A stretch of DNA of 64,000 bases, taken from assembly GCA_963677245.1 (NCBI GenBank), contig OY781921.1, positions 4,278,001 to 4,342,000 of the forward strand, read 5' to 3'. The notes beneath the pieces are model-generated. The model worked only from the letters and a program-made list of their open reading frames with translations. It was not told the DNA's origin and did no database searches. A program made the translations under genes and the position numbers. Shown here piece by piece: positions 51,002 through 59,688 of the stretch. This DNA comes from Saccharicrinis sp963677245. GTDB taxonomy: Bacteria > Bacteroidota > Bacteroidia > Bacteroidales > Marinilabiliaceae. Position 1 is the stretch's first letter. Every line of letters starts with the position of its first letter.

Positions 51002-51586
51002 GATAATCAGTTTATAGGTAAAGATATAGTTACTTTCGTTTTTTACTCTCAATTTTGATAGAAAAATTTGTGCTGCTCTATAATTTTAGTCTAATAGATA
51101 ATCATATTCGATTTTTTTAGGAAAGCAACTTAAGTAAAAGGATTAATCTATCTGAAATTTAATTGTACGCGCATAGATTAAAATATTCCGATCAACGTCA
51201 TTGGTGATCTGTATTTTTTTCATCAGAAAAGGTGAGTTAGTTCTGAAAGGTCATCATAATACAAGCATAATTTGTAATTAAAAATCTATATTTAATATAG
51301 GTATAGTGTTTGTAAGTTTCAGTAATATAGGAGTATAAAGATAAATGGCTCTATATATTTTGTAATTGGAGAATTAAAACAACAATTTGCGATTGCTAAG
51401 ATTAAGGTAAGACATAATAATATGGGTAAGATCAAAATTTATCATACATATGAAGAATTTAATCTTTCGAATTATAAGCGAACACAAAATCAAAATAAAT
51501 TAAACGAGCCATGAGAGAAACTTCTGAAAAGCGAGAAAGACTAATTTGGCGAGTTTCTATGTGACAATTAAAAACACTTTAAATAC
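51002..51586. other. Intergenic region with two overlapping short ORFs, possible gene remnant
   Basis: About 585 bp with no normal gene. On the plus strand a 30-codon ORF (51422-51514, MGKIKIYHTYEEF...) overlaps a 17-codon ORF (51511-51564, MRETSEKRERLIWRVSM) by ATGA. Their polar, Lys/Arg/Glu-rich composition looks more coding-like than the surrounding AT-rich DNA. They could be remnants of a small antitoxin-like gene, or chance. No clear promoter for the GH13 gene was found. Confidence 0.3.
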
Positions 51587-53449
51587 ATGAAAAAAATTAT
51601 CATTTCAATAATTCTGTTTTTTGCTGTGATTGTTTCTTGCTTGCAACAGAGTAAAGAAGGGGATTTAAAACATAATGCACCTGGGAAAATTGTGGTATAT
51701 CAGGTGTTTACCAGATTGTTTGGAAATACAAATACCACGAATAAGCCCTGGGGAACGATTGAAGATAATGGAGTCGGTAAGTTTAATGATTTTACTGATA
51801 AGGCTTTACGAGAACTAAAAGATCTGGGTGTTACACATATTTGGTATACAGGTGTTCCACACCATGCTACCTGTACTGATTATACAACTTACGGTATTGA
51901 TAATGATGATCCTGATGTGGTAAAAGGTCGTGCAGGTTCACCCTATGCCGTAAAAGATTATTATCAGGTGGATCCGGATTTGGCCGTTGTTCCATCAAAA
52001 AGGTTAGAAGAATTCAAAGCATTAATTAACCGAACCCATCAACATGATATGAAGGTAATCATTGATATTGTACCTAATCATGTTGCCCGATTTTATAAAG
52101 GATTGAATAATCCTGAGGGTATTTCGGATTTTGGAGGGGAAGATGATAATTCAGTAGTTTATGAAAAGGATAATAATTTTTATTACATCATCGGAGAACC
52201 CTTTAAAGTGCCTGAGCCATTAAATAATTATCAACCTTTAGGTGGTGAAAAAAGTGTTTTAATTGATGGGAAATTTGAGGAAAATCCTGCAAAATGGACA
52301 GGTAATGGATCGCGGTTAGCACAGCCTGATTTTTATGATTGGTACGAAACCGTGAAAATTAATTATGGAGTTAAGCCTGATGGGTCTTTTGATTTTGATA
52401 CACTTCCGGATATTTATGCACAAAAAGATTTTAAAGAGCATTATCGTTTTTGGCAGGATAAAGAAGTTCCTAATTCCTGGATGAAATTCAGAGATATTGC
52501 TTTGTTTTGGTTAGAAAAGGGAGTGGATGGGTTTAGATTTGATATGGCAGAAATGGTTCCGGTAGAGTTCTGGAGTTTTATGAATTCATCTATTAAAATG
52601 AAAAAACCGGAGGCTTTTTTGTTGGCCGAAGTGTATCAGCCTGCCTTATATCGAGATTACATCCATAAAGGAAAAATGGATTATTTGTACGATAAGGTTG
52701 AGTTATATGATACTCTAAAACACATCATGCAGGGACATGGATCTACAGATCACATTACACCGATTCAAAATGGATTGGCGGATATTGAGCATCATATGCT
52801 GCATTTCTTAGAAAATCATGATGAGCAAAGGATTGCCTCTCCTGAGTTTGCAGGTGATGCACAAAAAGGAAAACCTGCAATGGTGGTTTCTGCCACATTG
52901 AGTTCTTCTCCTACGATGATTTATTTTGGACAGGAAGTGGGTGAGCTGGGAGCAGAAGAGCCTGGTTTTGGAGATCCATCGCGAACTTCCATTTTTGACT
53001 ATGTCGGTGTTCCTCACCATCAACGATGGATGAATAACGGAAAATTTGATGGAGGACAATTATCTGATGAGGAAAAAGATTTAAGAGATTTTTACAAGAG
53101 ACTTCTAAACTTCACTACTCAAAGCCAAGCTATGAACGGAGCTTTTGAAGATCTTCATGACTATAATCGGAAAAATACAGTCGGATATACCGATAAGGTA
53201 TATTCCTTTATGCGATGGAATAAAAATGAAAAGTTGATAATCGTTTCAAATTTTAGTGATTCGGAAACCATGAACTTTGAGCTAAAAATTCCAAGACAGA
53301 TTTGTCAGAAATTAGGATTAAATGCTGAAAAATATGAGTTAAAAGATCAATTGTACCAAAGAACAAATCAATTGGAGTTGGATGAAATTTCAGCTAAAGT
53401 AATTGTAGCATTAAAACCTTTAGATTCATTTATTTATAAAATAGATTGA
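51587..53449 (+). CDS. GH13 alpha-amylase-family lipoprotein
   Basis: A 620-residue lipoprotein (lipobox VSC near residue 18) with a complete GH13 barrel. Region I is DIVPNH near residue 158. Region II GFRFDMAE carries the nucleophile Asp319. Region III LLAEVYQ carries the acid/base Glu348. Region IV FLENHDEQR carries Asp412 as the third carboxylate. A C-terminal beta domain begins near residue 530. The enzyme acts on alpha-glucans outside the inner membrane; the exact subfamily and product are uncertain. Unlike many, it is not next to a SusCD pair. Ends at a strong shared terminator. Confidence 0.92.
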   Translation: MKKIIISIILFFAVIVSCLQQSKEGDLKHNAPGKIVVYQVFTRLFGNTNTTNKPWGTIEDNGVGKFNDFTDKALRELKDLGVTHIWYTGVPHHATCTDYTTYGIDNDDPDVVKGRAGSPYAVKDYYQVDPDLAVVPSKRLEEFKALINRTHQHDMKVIIDIVPNHVARFYKGLNNPEGISDFGGEDDNSVVYEKDNNFYYIIGEPFKVPEPLNNYQPLGGEKSVLIDGKFEENPAKWTGNGSRLAQPDFYDWYETVKINYGVKPDGSFDFDTLPDIYAQKDFKEHYRFWQDKEVPNSWMKFRDIALFWLEKGVDGFRFDMAEMVPVEFWSFMNSSIKMKKPEAFLLAEVYQPALYRDYIHKGKMDYLYDKVELYDTLKHIMQGHGSTDHITPIQNGLADIEHHMLHFLENHDEQRIASPEFAGDAQKGKPAMVVSATLSSSPTMIYFGQEVGELGAEEPGFGDPSRTSIFDYVGVPHHQRWMNNGKFDGGQLSDEEKDLRDFYKRLLNFTTQSQAMNGAFEDLHDYNRKNTVGYTDKVYSFMRWNKNEKLIIVSNFSDSETMNFELKIPRQICQKLGLNAEKYELKDQLYQRTNQLELDEISAKVIVALKPLDSFIYKID

Positions 53450-53483
53450 AGTTGGTAAGTCTTTTATACCCAATTAACTACCC

Positions 53484-53517
53484 AAAAACCCAACACCTGA
53501 TTAAGTGTTGGGTTTTT
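53484..53517. terminator. Bidirectional terminator between the GH13 and TPR genes
   Basis: AAAAACCCAACAC (53484-53496) and GTGTTGGGTTTTT (53505-53517) form a perfect 13-bp stem with an 8-nt loop and serve both convergent genes. Confidence 0.95.
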
Positions 53518-53533
53518 ATGTTTTAAGCTTCGT

Positions 53534-54781
53534 TTATTTCCAAAACTCTTCTTCTTTAAGGGCTTCAATTCTGGTAATACAGAACTCTTCAATCTGTCCA
53601 GCTTGCCTATTGGTACTATCTTTTTGATATATGGCCAATAAATCTTCGTATTGCTTTAATGCTTCGGTTTTGTTTTGCAAGCTGTAATCGTATAGGGTTG
53701 CCATTTTAAACCGTACATATTTGCTTTCCGGTACATTGTTTAGCATGGTTATGTATGTTTCCAATTCTTTGTCGTATTCTTCTTTCTGTTGATAGTAAAA
53801 AGCAATTTCGTTATAAATTAAATTTAGTGTAGTTCCTTCTACTACTAATAAATCCAATGCGAGTTTTAAATGCTTTTTACCTCTTTCTAAATTCGGAGGA
53901 GAGGGCCAGTGTACTAAACTACTCCCTAAAATATATTGTCCTTGAAAGTCGGTTGAATCCATAGAAACATATTGATCTAATACAGGAATTGCTTCTTCAA
54001 ATTTTTCTTGCTTCCAATAGCACATTCCTAAAAACTTAGTGGTAACTAATGAAGAATCACCTTCTGCATAAAGCCTTTTGTAAATATGGCTAGCCATAGA
54101 TATAGAATCCAGATTGTACAACACTTTTCCATATAGGCGAAATAATAAGTGATTGTTTTTAAAATCATCCTGATAAAACTGGTTGAAAAATGCGTAGGCA
54201 GGTTCATATTTTTTGGTTTTTAAATAGATGCTTAAAGCTTTAGAAATAACCATTGAGTTTGGTTGAATAGCACAGCTTTTTCGGTAATAATATATAGCAC
54301 TGTCTTTTCTGGAAGTAGATTTATATAAATCTCCCAGTTGGGTGGTGATAAACCAATTTGTAGTATCTGCTTCGTAAGCTTTCAGAAAAATATTTTTAGC
54401 CTTTTGAGTTTGTCCTATTTTTTCGAGAGCCAGCGCTTTTCTTATTTGATAGTATTGCGTATCTGTTTTTTGTGCCAACAATTGATCGTGTAATTTTATA
54501 GCAGATTGATAACGTGACATCTTAAAATAAACATTCTCTAAATGAATTTTAGCCTCTGTTTGACTCGAATCAACTTCAATAAGTTTTTCTAAAATAGTAG
54601 CTGCCTTGTTGTATTGATATTGCTTAACGAGCTGCAAAGATTGTTGTAATATAACAGAATCGCAGTCGTTTTGAGTGGGGGCAATTGTAGTGTCTTTGAC
54701 TTGTGCATATAGGTTATTAATAATACTTATTTGAAGTAATAAGAAAATAATAACAGCTGAGTTTGCTTTGGTAAATGTCAT
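53534..54781 (-). CDS. Exported TPR-repeat protein
   Basis: A 415-residue protein with a signal peptide (cleavage after LYAQ, near residue 26) and about ten TPR-like helical repeats over residues 40-400, for example ALALEKIGQTQKAKNIFLKAYEADTTN broken over the repeat near 120 and EEAIPVLDQYVSMDSTD near 270. No enzymatic motif. Such proteins scaffold envelope complexes. It is divergent from the blaI gene across 183 bp that hold the operator array, so BlaI may also control it. Confidence 0.82.
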   Translation of the reverse strand: MTFTKANSAVIIFLLLQISIINNLYAQVKDTTIAPTQNDCDSVILQQSLQLVKQYQYNKAATILEKLIEVDSSQTEAKIHLENVYFKMSRYQSAIKLHDQLLAQKTDTQYYQIRKALALEKIGQTQKAKNIFLKAYEADTTNWFITTQLGDLYKSTSRKDSAIYYYRKSCAIQPNSMVISKALSIYLKTKKYEPAYAFFNQFYQDDFKNNHLLFRLYGKVLYNLDSISMASHIYKRLYAEGDSSLVTTKFLGMCYWKQEKFEEAIPVLDQYVSMDSTDFQGQYILGSSLVHWPSPPNLERGKKHLKLALDLLVVEGTTLNLIYNEIAFYYQQKEEYDKELETYITMLNNVPESKYVRFKMATLYDYSLQNKTEALKQYEDLLAIYQKDSTNRQAGQIEEFCITRIEALKEEEFWK

Positions 54782-54800
54782 AAATTCAGTATTTTGAGAT

Positions 54801-54886
54801 GTAGTTAAAACTATTCAACTACAAATTTAGTTAAAAAATTTGTTAAACTAAAACATTAGTTGTAAGTTTGAACTAACAATTTAGTT
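54801..54886 (+). promoter_or_regulatory. blaI promoter covered by an array of inverted repeats
   Basis: Promoter: TTTG (54839-54842), 20 nt, TAAGTTTG (54863-54870). Around it stand GTAGTT (54801-54806) with AACTAC (54817-54822), TTTAGTT (54826-54832) with AACTAAA (54846-54852) over the -33 box, TTAGTT (54856-54861) with AACTAA (54871-54876) over the -7 box, and a single TTTAGTT at 54880-54886. This is the layout of a repressor-controlled promoter; BlaI is the natural candidate. Confidence 0.65.
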
Positions 54887-54964
54887 TAATTTTATTTCAA
54901 GACAGATATGTTAGCTATTTAAGTATTAATTTTAATGTATAAGTCTTGCATTTATTCTATTGGA

Positions 54965-55336
54965 ATGAAAGAGTTAACAAAAGCAGAAGAACAAGTAATG
55001 CAGCAACTTTGGGATTTGGGCGAAACCAATGTAAAAAGCATTATCAAAAAATTACCGGAACCCAAACCGGCATATAATACCATATCTACTATTGTGAGAA
55101 TTCTGGAAAACAAAGGTTTTGTAGATCACAAAAAAGCGGGTAAGGGATATGTGTATTTTCCTATTGTAAGTAAAGAAGTATATAAAAAGGCGTTTATGAA
55201 ACGTTTTATGTCTCAGTATTTTAAAGGCTCTTTAAAAGAGTTGGTTTCCTTTTTTGCCAAAGAAGACAAAATGGATATCAATGAGTTGGAAGAGCTGATG
55301 GATGATATTAAAAGTGAAATAAAAGACCAAAAATAA
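54965..55336 (+). CDS. BlaI/MecI/CopY-family transcriptional repressor
   Basis: A 123-residue winged-helix repressor from the ATG at 54965 (MKELTKAEEQVMQQLWDLGE); an earlier frame start adds ten residues not found in the family. The DNA-binding part spans residues 1-75, with the recognition helix AYNTISTIVRILENKGFVDHKKAGKGYVYFP. The C-terminal helices dimerise and hold the site cut when a BlaR1-type protease signals. The M56 protease gene follows 10 bp on, giving the standard blaI-blaR1-like pair of Bacteroidota. Confidence 0.93.
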   Translation: MKELTKAEEQVMQQLWDLGETNVKSIIKKLPEPKPAYNTISTIVRILENKGFVDHKKAGKGYVYFPIVSKEVYKKAFMKRFMSQYFKGSLKELVSFFAKEDKMDINELEELMDDIKSEIKDQK

Positions 55337-55346
55337 ATATTTAGCT

Positions 55347-56678
55347 ATGGAATTTTTTATCAATTATCTTTTAGAATCGTCAATAATATTGGGCATTCTG
55401 GTTGTGTTTTACAGAATTGTATTACATCACGAACCTCTTTTTAAGTTTAACAGGGTATTTCTGTTGCTATCGCTCGTTTTGGCAACAGTTGTTCCTTTTA
55501 TACATATTTCTTTGCAGTTCCAATCAAGTAATCAGGTCGATACTTCAGAATTTGTCAATTTGCTGGGTACAGTAAATGTTTTTGCTGATGACGTAAAGCA
55601 TTCGGTTGTACCGGTAATCGCCCAAAGCAAATTTTTTAATTGGCTGTACATAGGTGGTGCAATAGGATTATTGGTTCGGTTGTTAATTGGTTTAGTGCGA
55701 TTGGGAGCACTTTCCCGAAAGGCAACCTGGATCAAACACAATGGTATTAAAGTGGCAGATTTGCCCGGCCGTTTTAATCCATTTTCTTTTTACCGTGTCA
55801 TTTTCGTTAATCGATCCAATTATTCAGGTAATGAACTTGAAAAAATATTGATTCATGAAATGGCGCATGTTCGCTTAAAGCATTCTGTGGATGTTTTACT
55901 TTTTGAAATTTTACTAATTGTTCAGTGGTTTAATCCTTTTGCCTGGCTGATAAAGGCTTTGTTAAAGGAATTGCATGAATTCCAGGCCGACAGATCTGTT
56001 TTAGAGCAGGGAACTTCGGTTGGAGATTACAAAAGTTTGTTATTAAACCAGGCTGCGGGTGCCCGCCTCATGCCTGTAAATAACTTTAATCAAAGTATTA
56101 CTAAAAAACGATTTAAAATGATGACCAATAATATTATTAAAAATAAAGCTTTCATTAAGTATTTTACTTCCTGTGCAATTATACTGGGTATTAGTATGTT
56201 TTTTGCCTGCGAAAATGCAACCTTAGATGATTTATCTAATGAGGAAGAAAGTAGAGCAGAGTTAAAAAGTGTAGCTAGTGATGCCGAAGAAGATTTAGCA
56301 CCTACCTTTTATATAGTTGAAAAGATGCCGGAATATCCAGGTGGTGAAATGGAATTAAGAAAATTTATTGCACAAAATGTGAAGTATCCGGTTAAAGCTC
56401 AGGAAAAAGGTATTACCGGAAAGGTTTATGTGCAGTTTGTGGTTTCTGAAAGAGGAGAAGTGGTTGAATCCAAGATTGTAAGAGGAGTAGATGAATCTCT
56501 CGATAATGAGGCTTTACGTGTAGTAAATGCAATGCCTGATTGGACGCCTGGTTTGCAACGAGGAGAAAAGGTAAGGGTTTATTATACCATTCCTATTAAT
56601 TTTGTAATGCAAAGCAAAGCTCCTGCAAAAACAGTAGAAAAGCCTGATGAAAATGAAGTTACTGTAGTAACTTATTGA
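55347..56678 (+). CDS. BlaR1-like M56 membrane metallopeptidase with a TonB C-terminal domain
   Basis: A 443-residue membrane protein. Helices lie near residues 5-25, 32-55 and 90-115. The zinc site HEMAH (His170, Glu171, His174) is followed by a helix near 190 and the third ligand region ELHEFQAD, and another helix lies near 275-290. Residues about 325-425 form a periplasmic TonB C-terminal domain (YPGGEMELRKFIAQNVKYP, GITGKVYVQFVVSERGEV, AMPDWTPGLQRGEKVRVYYTIPI). BlaR1-type proteases sense cell-wall or periplasmic stress and cleave BlaI. In this Bacteroidota form TonB replaces the beta-lactam sensor, so the signal is unknown. Confidence 0.92.
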   Translation: MEFFINYLLESSIILGILVVFYRIVLHHEPLFKFNRVFLLLSLVLATVVPFIHISLQFQSSNQVDTSEFVNLLGTVNVFADDVKHSVVPVIAQSKFFNWLYIGGAIGLLVRLLIGLVRLGALSRKATWIKHNGIKVADLPGRFNPFSFYRVIFVNRSNYSGNELEKILIHEMAHVRLKHSVDVLLFEILLIVQWFNPFAWLIKALLKELHEFQADRSVLEQGTSVGDYKSLLLNQAAGARLMPVNNFNQSITKKRFKMMTNNIIKNKAFIKYFTSCAIILGISMFFACENATLDDLSNEEESRAELKSVASDAEEDLAPTFYIVEKMPEYPGGEMELRKFIAQNVKYPVKAQEKGITGKVYVQFVVSERGEVVESKIVRGVDESLDNEALRVVNAMPDWTPGLQRGEKVRVYYTIPINFVMQSKAPAKTVEKPDENEVTVVTY

Positions 56679-56700
56679 TAAGATTCTTTTAAAGGTATTT

Positions 56701-56732
56701 AAAGTCACTCAGATTTGAGTGACTTTTTTTGT
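56701..56732 (+). terminator. Terminator of the blaI-M56 operon
   Basis: AAAGTCACTC (56701-56710) and GAGTGACTTT (56717-56726) form a perfect stem with a 6-nt loop, then TTTTG. Confidence 0.92.
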
Positions 56733-56797
56733 TGGTGATAATTGTGTTTCTCTGTTTGTATAGCTAACTTTCTATTAGTTAATCAAAATAAGCAGCT

Positions 56798-57058
56798 ATG
56801 GAAACAAGAATTATTTTAGGAATCAGTGTTTACGATCGTCAAAAAGAAGCCGGAGATGTACAAAAAGTGCTTACACAATTTGGTTGTTCCATCAGAACAC
56901 GATTAGGAATGCATGAGGTAAATGAAGATATGTGTAGTAAGCATGGTTTAATTATTTTGGAACTATATGGAGATCCTAAGGAACAACAAAAGTTGGAAGA
57001 AAATCTTAAAATAATTGAAGGTGTAGAAGTTCAAAAGATGGAATTCTCTCAAAAATAA
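56798..57058 (+). CDS. TM1266-family iron-only hydrogenase system putative regulator
   Basis: An 86-residue ACT-like protein: a first strand TRIILGISVYDRQ, then a helix AGDVQKVLTQFGCSIRTRLG, HEVNEDMCSKHGLIILELYGD and a last helix with LEENLKIIEGVEVQKMEF. This is the pattern of the TM1266 family, usually encoded beside [FeFe]-hydrogenase maturation genes, as here, where hydG follows after 122 bp. The family is annotated as a putative regulator; no direct function can be read. Confidence 0.88.
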   Translation: METRIILGISVYDRQKEAGDVQKVLTQFGCSIRTRLGMHEVNEDMCSKHGLIILELYGDPKEQQKLEENLKIIEGVEVQKMEFSQK

Positions 57059-57180
57059 AGTGTTGTTATTCAGAACTATGAGTTGATCAATGAAATGTGC
57101 AATGCCAATTAATTGGTAGACGAATACCTTTATATCCGAAAAAGCCATTAATTTTGCACTTTCTAAAGTAAAAATAAGGC

Positions 57181-58614
57181 ATGTCAATAATTTACCATCC
57201 ACAAAGGTATAAGCTAGAGGATAAATCGATGGAAAATTTCATTGATGACAATGAGATTCATGAGTTTTTAAGAGAGGCAGAAAATCCTACAAAAGAGCGT
57301 GTGCGTGAGGTTATCAGCAAAGCATTGGATAAAAACAGGTTGTCTTTGCAAGAAACAGCCATTCTTGTAAATGCCAATGATCCGGAGCTGATCAATGAAA
57401 TAAAGGAAGCTGCCAAAAGCTTAAAGGAAAGAGTTTACGGAAAGAGAATTGTACTATTTGCACCTTTATATATTGGTAATTTATGCATCAATAATTGTAC
57501 GTATTGCGGTTTTAAAGCCGATAATAAAGCACAAAAAAGAACTACACTTACAACTGACGATTTAGTTGAGGAAGTTAAAGCGCTTGAAGATGCAGGCCAT
57601 AAACGATTAATTTTGGTTTACGGTGAGCACCCAAAATATAATGCCCGTTTTATTGCGGAGTCGGTAAAAACGGTTTATTCAGTCAAACATAAAAACGGGG
57701 AAATCAGAAGAGTTAATATTAATGCTGCTCCCCTTGATGTTGAAGGATTTAAAACGGTTAAAGAAGCCGGAATTGGTACCTATCAGATTTTTCAGGAAAC
57801 CTATCATCGGGAAACTTACCTGAAAGTTCACAAAAGCGGTTTGAAAAGGGACTATGATTGGCGTATTACCGGATTAGACAGAGCCATGGAAGGTGGTATT
57901 GATGATTTGGGAATAGGTGCTTTATTGGGACTTTATGATTGGCGATACGAAGTGCTAGGTTTGCTTAGACATGTTAATCATTTTGAGTCCGTTTTTAATA
58001 TCGGACCTCATACTATTTCTTTTCCAAGAATTCAGGATGCATCCAATATTGATATTGATCCCAAATGGAAAGTTTCAGATGAAGATTTTACCAAATTAGT
58101 GGCTATTTTACGCTTGGCTGTACCATATACTGGATTAATTCTTACCGCCAGAGAACCTGCTGCAATAAGAGATGAGGTATTACAGTATGGTGTTTCCCAG
58201 ATTGATGGCGGAACCAATATTGAAATGAAGGGCTACTCTCAGGATGAAGAGCAACAAGATTTAGATAAGGAACAATTTGTTATCAGCGATGATCGTTCGT
58301 TAAATGAAGTAATGGAAGAACTGGTTGGTAATGGCTTTATTCCGTCTTTCTGTACTGCCTGTTACAGACTAGACAGAACAGGAGAGCATTTTATGGAATT
58401 CTCAGTTCCTGGATTTATCAAACGTTTTTGTCAACCGAATGCCATTTTAACTTTGGCAGAGTATTTGGAAGATTATGCTCCAGAAGAAACCAAGCAAAAG
58501 GGGTATCAGTTAATACAAAGTGAGCTGGTAAACTACGAGGATGAGCGTTTTAAGGAAAAGCTGATTGAACGATTAGATAAAATTAAACAAGGAAAGCGCG
58601 ATTTGTATTTTTAA
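57181..58614 (+). CDS. hydG: [FeFe]-hydrogenase H-cluster radical SAM maturase HydG
   Basis: A 477-residue radical SAM enzyme. The SAM cluster motif CX3CX2C is complete (Cys102, Cys106, Cys109 in CINNCTYC). The auxiliary cluster motif CX2CX22C typical of HydG is complete (Cys391, Cys394, Cys417). HydG cleaves tyrosine to supply CO and cyanide for the H-cluster. The start at 57181 matches the family's N-terminus, with a second Met at 57229. A TAATTTTG box at 57149-57156 may be its own -7 element. HydE, HydF and the hydrogenase are not in the window. Confidence 0.95.
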   Translation: MSIIYHPQRYKLEDKSMENFIDDNEIHEFLREAENPTKERVREVISKALDKNRLSLQETAILVNANDPELINEIKEAAKSLKERVYGKRIVLFAPLYIGNLCINNCTYCGFKADNKAQKRTTLTTDDLVEEVKALEDAGHKRLILVYGEHPKYNARFIAESVKTVYSVKHKNGEIRRVNINAAPLDVEGFKTVKEAGIGTYQIFQETYHRETYLKVHKSGLKRDYDWRITGLDRAMEGGIDDLGIGALLGLYDWRYEVLGLLRHVNHFESVFNIGPHTISFPRIQDASNIDIDPKWKVSDEDFTKLVAILRLAVPYTGLILTAREPAAIRDEVLQYGVSQIDGGTNIEMKGYSQDEEQQDLDKEQFVISDDRSLNEVMEELVGNGFIPSFCTACYRLDRTGEHFMEFSVPGFIKRFCQPNAILTLAEYLEDYAPEETKQKGYQLIQSELVNYEDERFKEKLIERLDKIKQGKRDLYF

Positions 58615-58672
58615 ATTGAATTTAACCTTTAACACTACCTACCATACTTTATTGCTTAAAATCTAAAATTGT

Positions 58673-59539
58673 ATGAAAAGGATAAATGTAAGTATCATAT
58701 TACTAATGCTTATTGCATTTAGTTGTGATATTATTGAGAAAGAAGAAAGTACAACGGACACGGTTGAAGCTAAAGATGCTATTGTGGATTATTCCATTGC
58801 TGTTCGTCAATTTCAGGGTGTGGGTAATGAGGTAAACGCAAAAACTGCCGGCATGGAGGATGATGTTGTCTCCATGATTAAAAGTACAGTACAAGGCGAT
58901 TATCCGGTAATAAGCATTGAACCTGCAGACTTTAGTACATTTCCAAAAACGGTTACTGTTGATTACGGTACAGATGGAGTTACCGGTTGGGATGGCCGGA
59001 AAAGAAGAGGGAAATTAATCACCACCCTAGAAAATGGCTGGTACCGCGAGATGGGATCGGTGCACACCACCACATTCGAAAATTACTATCAAAATGATTA
59101 TAAGATAGAAGGGGAGCATATTGTGATTAATACCGGAACGAATATGTCTGACCAATATACTTTTAAGGTTCAGGTTAAGAATGGAAAGATAACAGATGAT
59201 TCGGGTAATGTGATTCAATTTACACAGGATACGCAGCGTACCTGGATTGAAGGAGAAGAAACACGTTTAAACGTTTGGGATGATGTGTATGAAGTTTCCG
59301 GCACGCAGTCAGGAGAAGCATCAAATGGTGTTGCATTTGACCTAACCACAAGAAATGATAATCCATTATTAGTTGATTTATCTTGCCCATATATTAAAAG
59401 TGGAATTCTGGATATAGATATTGAAGGTTTACCTGCTATGAATATAGATTATTATCAGGATTTAGACGCAGATGACCTTGCTGATTGTTCTCCAGGATTT
59501 ACACTTACGATAGCTGGAGTTAGTACTACCATTCAATAA
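58673..59539 (+). CDS. Lipoprotein of unknown function
   Basis: A 288-residue lipoprotein (lipobox AFSC near residue 18). The mature chain is acidic and beta-rich. It holds FPKTVTVDYGTDGVTGWDGRKRRGKLITTLENGWYREMGS in the middle, reading as paired strands, a Thr-rich region, and a C-terminal part with two Cys (LSCPYIKSG and DLADCSPGF) that could form a disulfide. I recognise no family. It is 58 bp behind hydG but looks functionally unrelated; a terminator follows. Confidence 0.7.
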   Translation: MKRINVSIILLMLIAFSCDIIEKEESTTDTVEAKDAIVDYSIAVRQFQGVGNEVNAKTAGMEDDVVSMIKSTVQGDYPVISIEPADFSTFPKTVTVDYGTDGVTGWDGRKRRGKLITTLENGWYREMGSVHTTTFENYYQNDYKIEGEHIVINTGTNMSDQYTFKVQVKNGKITDDSGNVIQFTQDTQRTWIEGEETRLNVWDDVYEVSGTQSGEASNGVAFDLTTRNDNPLLVDLSCPYIKSGILDIDIEGLPAMNIDYYQDLDADDLADCSPGFTLTIAGVSTTIQ

Positions 59540-59555
59540 AAAATCAAATACTTAA

Positions 59556-59591
59556 GAATCCCTTGTCAATGTTTTGGCAGGGGATTTTTTG
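59556..59591 (+). terminator. Terminator of the hydG-lipoprotein region
   Basis: AATCCCTTGTCAA (59556-59568) and TTGGCAGGGGATT (59573-59585) form a 13-bp stem with two G-U pairs and a 4-nt loop, then TTTTG. Confidence 0.88.
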
Positions 59592-59688
59592 TTTAAACTA
59601 AATGATTCTTGCATTGTTTGAATGGATATAAGAGAACATTCTGCAATCATTTCCTTACATTTAAAAAAATCTACAAAACAAAACGACC

